Below are positions 5,453 to 5,657 of a DNA stretch of 5,657 nucleotides, in pieces. Origin of the DNA: an uncultured Clostridia bacterium (GTDB lineage Bacteria; Bacillota_I; Bacilli_A; RFN20; CAG-288); NCBI GenBank assembly GCA_900313465.1, contig OMRU01000057.1:1-5657 (forward strand), given 5' to 3'. Below the pieces are notes generated by a model. The model saw nothing but the letters and a program-made list of their open reading frames with translations, was not told where the DNA came from and searched no databases. The first letter of the stretch is position 1. Each line of letters starts with the position of its first letter. The position numbers and the translations under genes are program-made.

Positions 5453-5657
5453 GTGAAAAAAAGAATGCTTTTACCAATCATGTTTATCTCATCCTTTTTG
5501 GTTGGTTGCATCAATACAAATAGAAGTACCTCTTCAAATCCATCAACACCAGCAAGTTCTATTTCCTCATCAGTTATCGTCAACACCACCAAAAACTTAG
5601 TCATCACCAATCTACCAGAGAAAACCGACTACTATGTCTACGACCGCTTTGACTTCA
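5453..5657 (+). CDS. Lipoprotein, possible Ig-like domain, 3' end beyond window
   Basis: Only the first 68 codons are visible, starting at GTG. The N-terminus is a lipoprotein signal: basic MKKR, a hydrophobic stretch (residues 5-18), and the lipobox LVGC with Cys19 as the expected lipidated residue. The mature protein would be anchored to the outer face of the membrane. A Ser/Thr/Asn/Pro-rich linker follows (about 20-50), typical of a spacer across the cell wall. From about residue 54 the pattern NLPEKTDYYVYDRFDF resembles the start of bacterial Ig-like repeats (the style 'P-x-K-T-x-Y-x-V-x-D-x-F-D'), which are common in surface proteins of Bacillota; this is inference from a short stretch. 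A substrate-binding lipoprotein is less likely because no transporter motif or ABC gene is nearby. Function is not known. Confidence 0.85.
   Translation, partial: MKKRMLLPIMFISSFLVGCINTNRSTSSNPSTPASSISSSVIVNTTKNLVITNLPEKTDYYVYDRFDF

Overview
This AT-rich window with the standard genetic code (Trp is TGG, and TGA is used as a stop) looks like a chromosomal piece of a low-GC Gram-positive bacterium. The likely group is Bacillota, class Bacilli or the Erysipelotrichia/RF39-like lineages. The reasons are a ribonuclease M5 gene (largely a Bacillota enzyme) placed between tatD and rsmA as in Bacilli, strong Shine-Dalgarno sites, a GPH-family sugar symporter, and a lipoprotein with a Gram-positive-style leader. 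The lineage is my inference; there is no rRNA gene in the window.

Layout: (1) Positions 1-1620, minus strand, hold most of a GPH (MelB-like) sugar:cation symporter whose 3' end lies outside the window. (2) Positions 1621-1871 are a divergent promoter region. The transporter side has a sigma-A-type promoter overlapped by a LacI/CcpA-like operator, and an inverted repeat follows in the leader. The other side has an extended -10 promoter only a few bases from the mnmE start codon, with no ribosome binding site, so mnmE may be read from a leaderless mRNA. (3) Positions 1872-5352, plus strand, are a tightly packed four-gene operon, mnmE-tatD-rnmV-rsmA, with junctions of +1, -17 and -4 bases, closed by a clear intrinsic terminator at 5360-5391. 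(4) From 5453 to the right edge is the 5' end of a lipoprotein gene with its own promoter and a perfect ribosome binding site.

The operon is functionally coherent: MnmE modifies the tRNA wobble uridine, RNase M5 matures 5S rRNA, RsmA dimethylates 16S rRNA, and TatD is a metal-dependent nuclease. This is a stable-RNA maturation and modification unit. The tatD-rnmV-rsmA order is ordinary for Bacillota; having mnmE at its head is less usual (in Bacillus subtilis mnmE sits elsewhere, near the origin). The transporter and the lipoprotein are surface or uptake functions unrelated to the operon and appear separately controlled.

I see no mobile element, CRISPR array, tRNA or rRNA gene, or evident new defence or metabolic system. 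The best leads are regulatory (the leaderless mnmE start and the operator cluster) and a few departures from conserved motifs in RsmA and MnmE. No gene-free stretch exceeds 300 bases.
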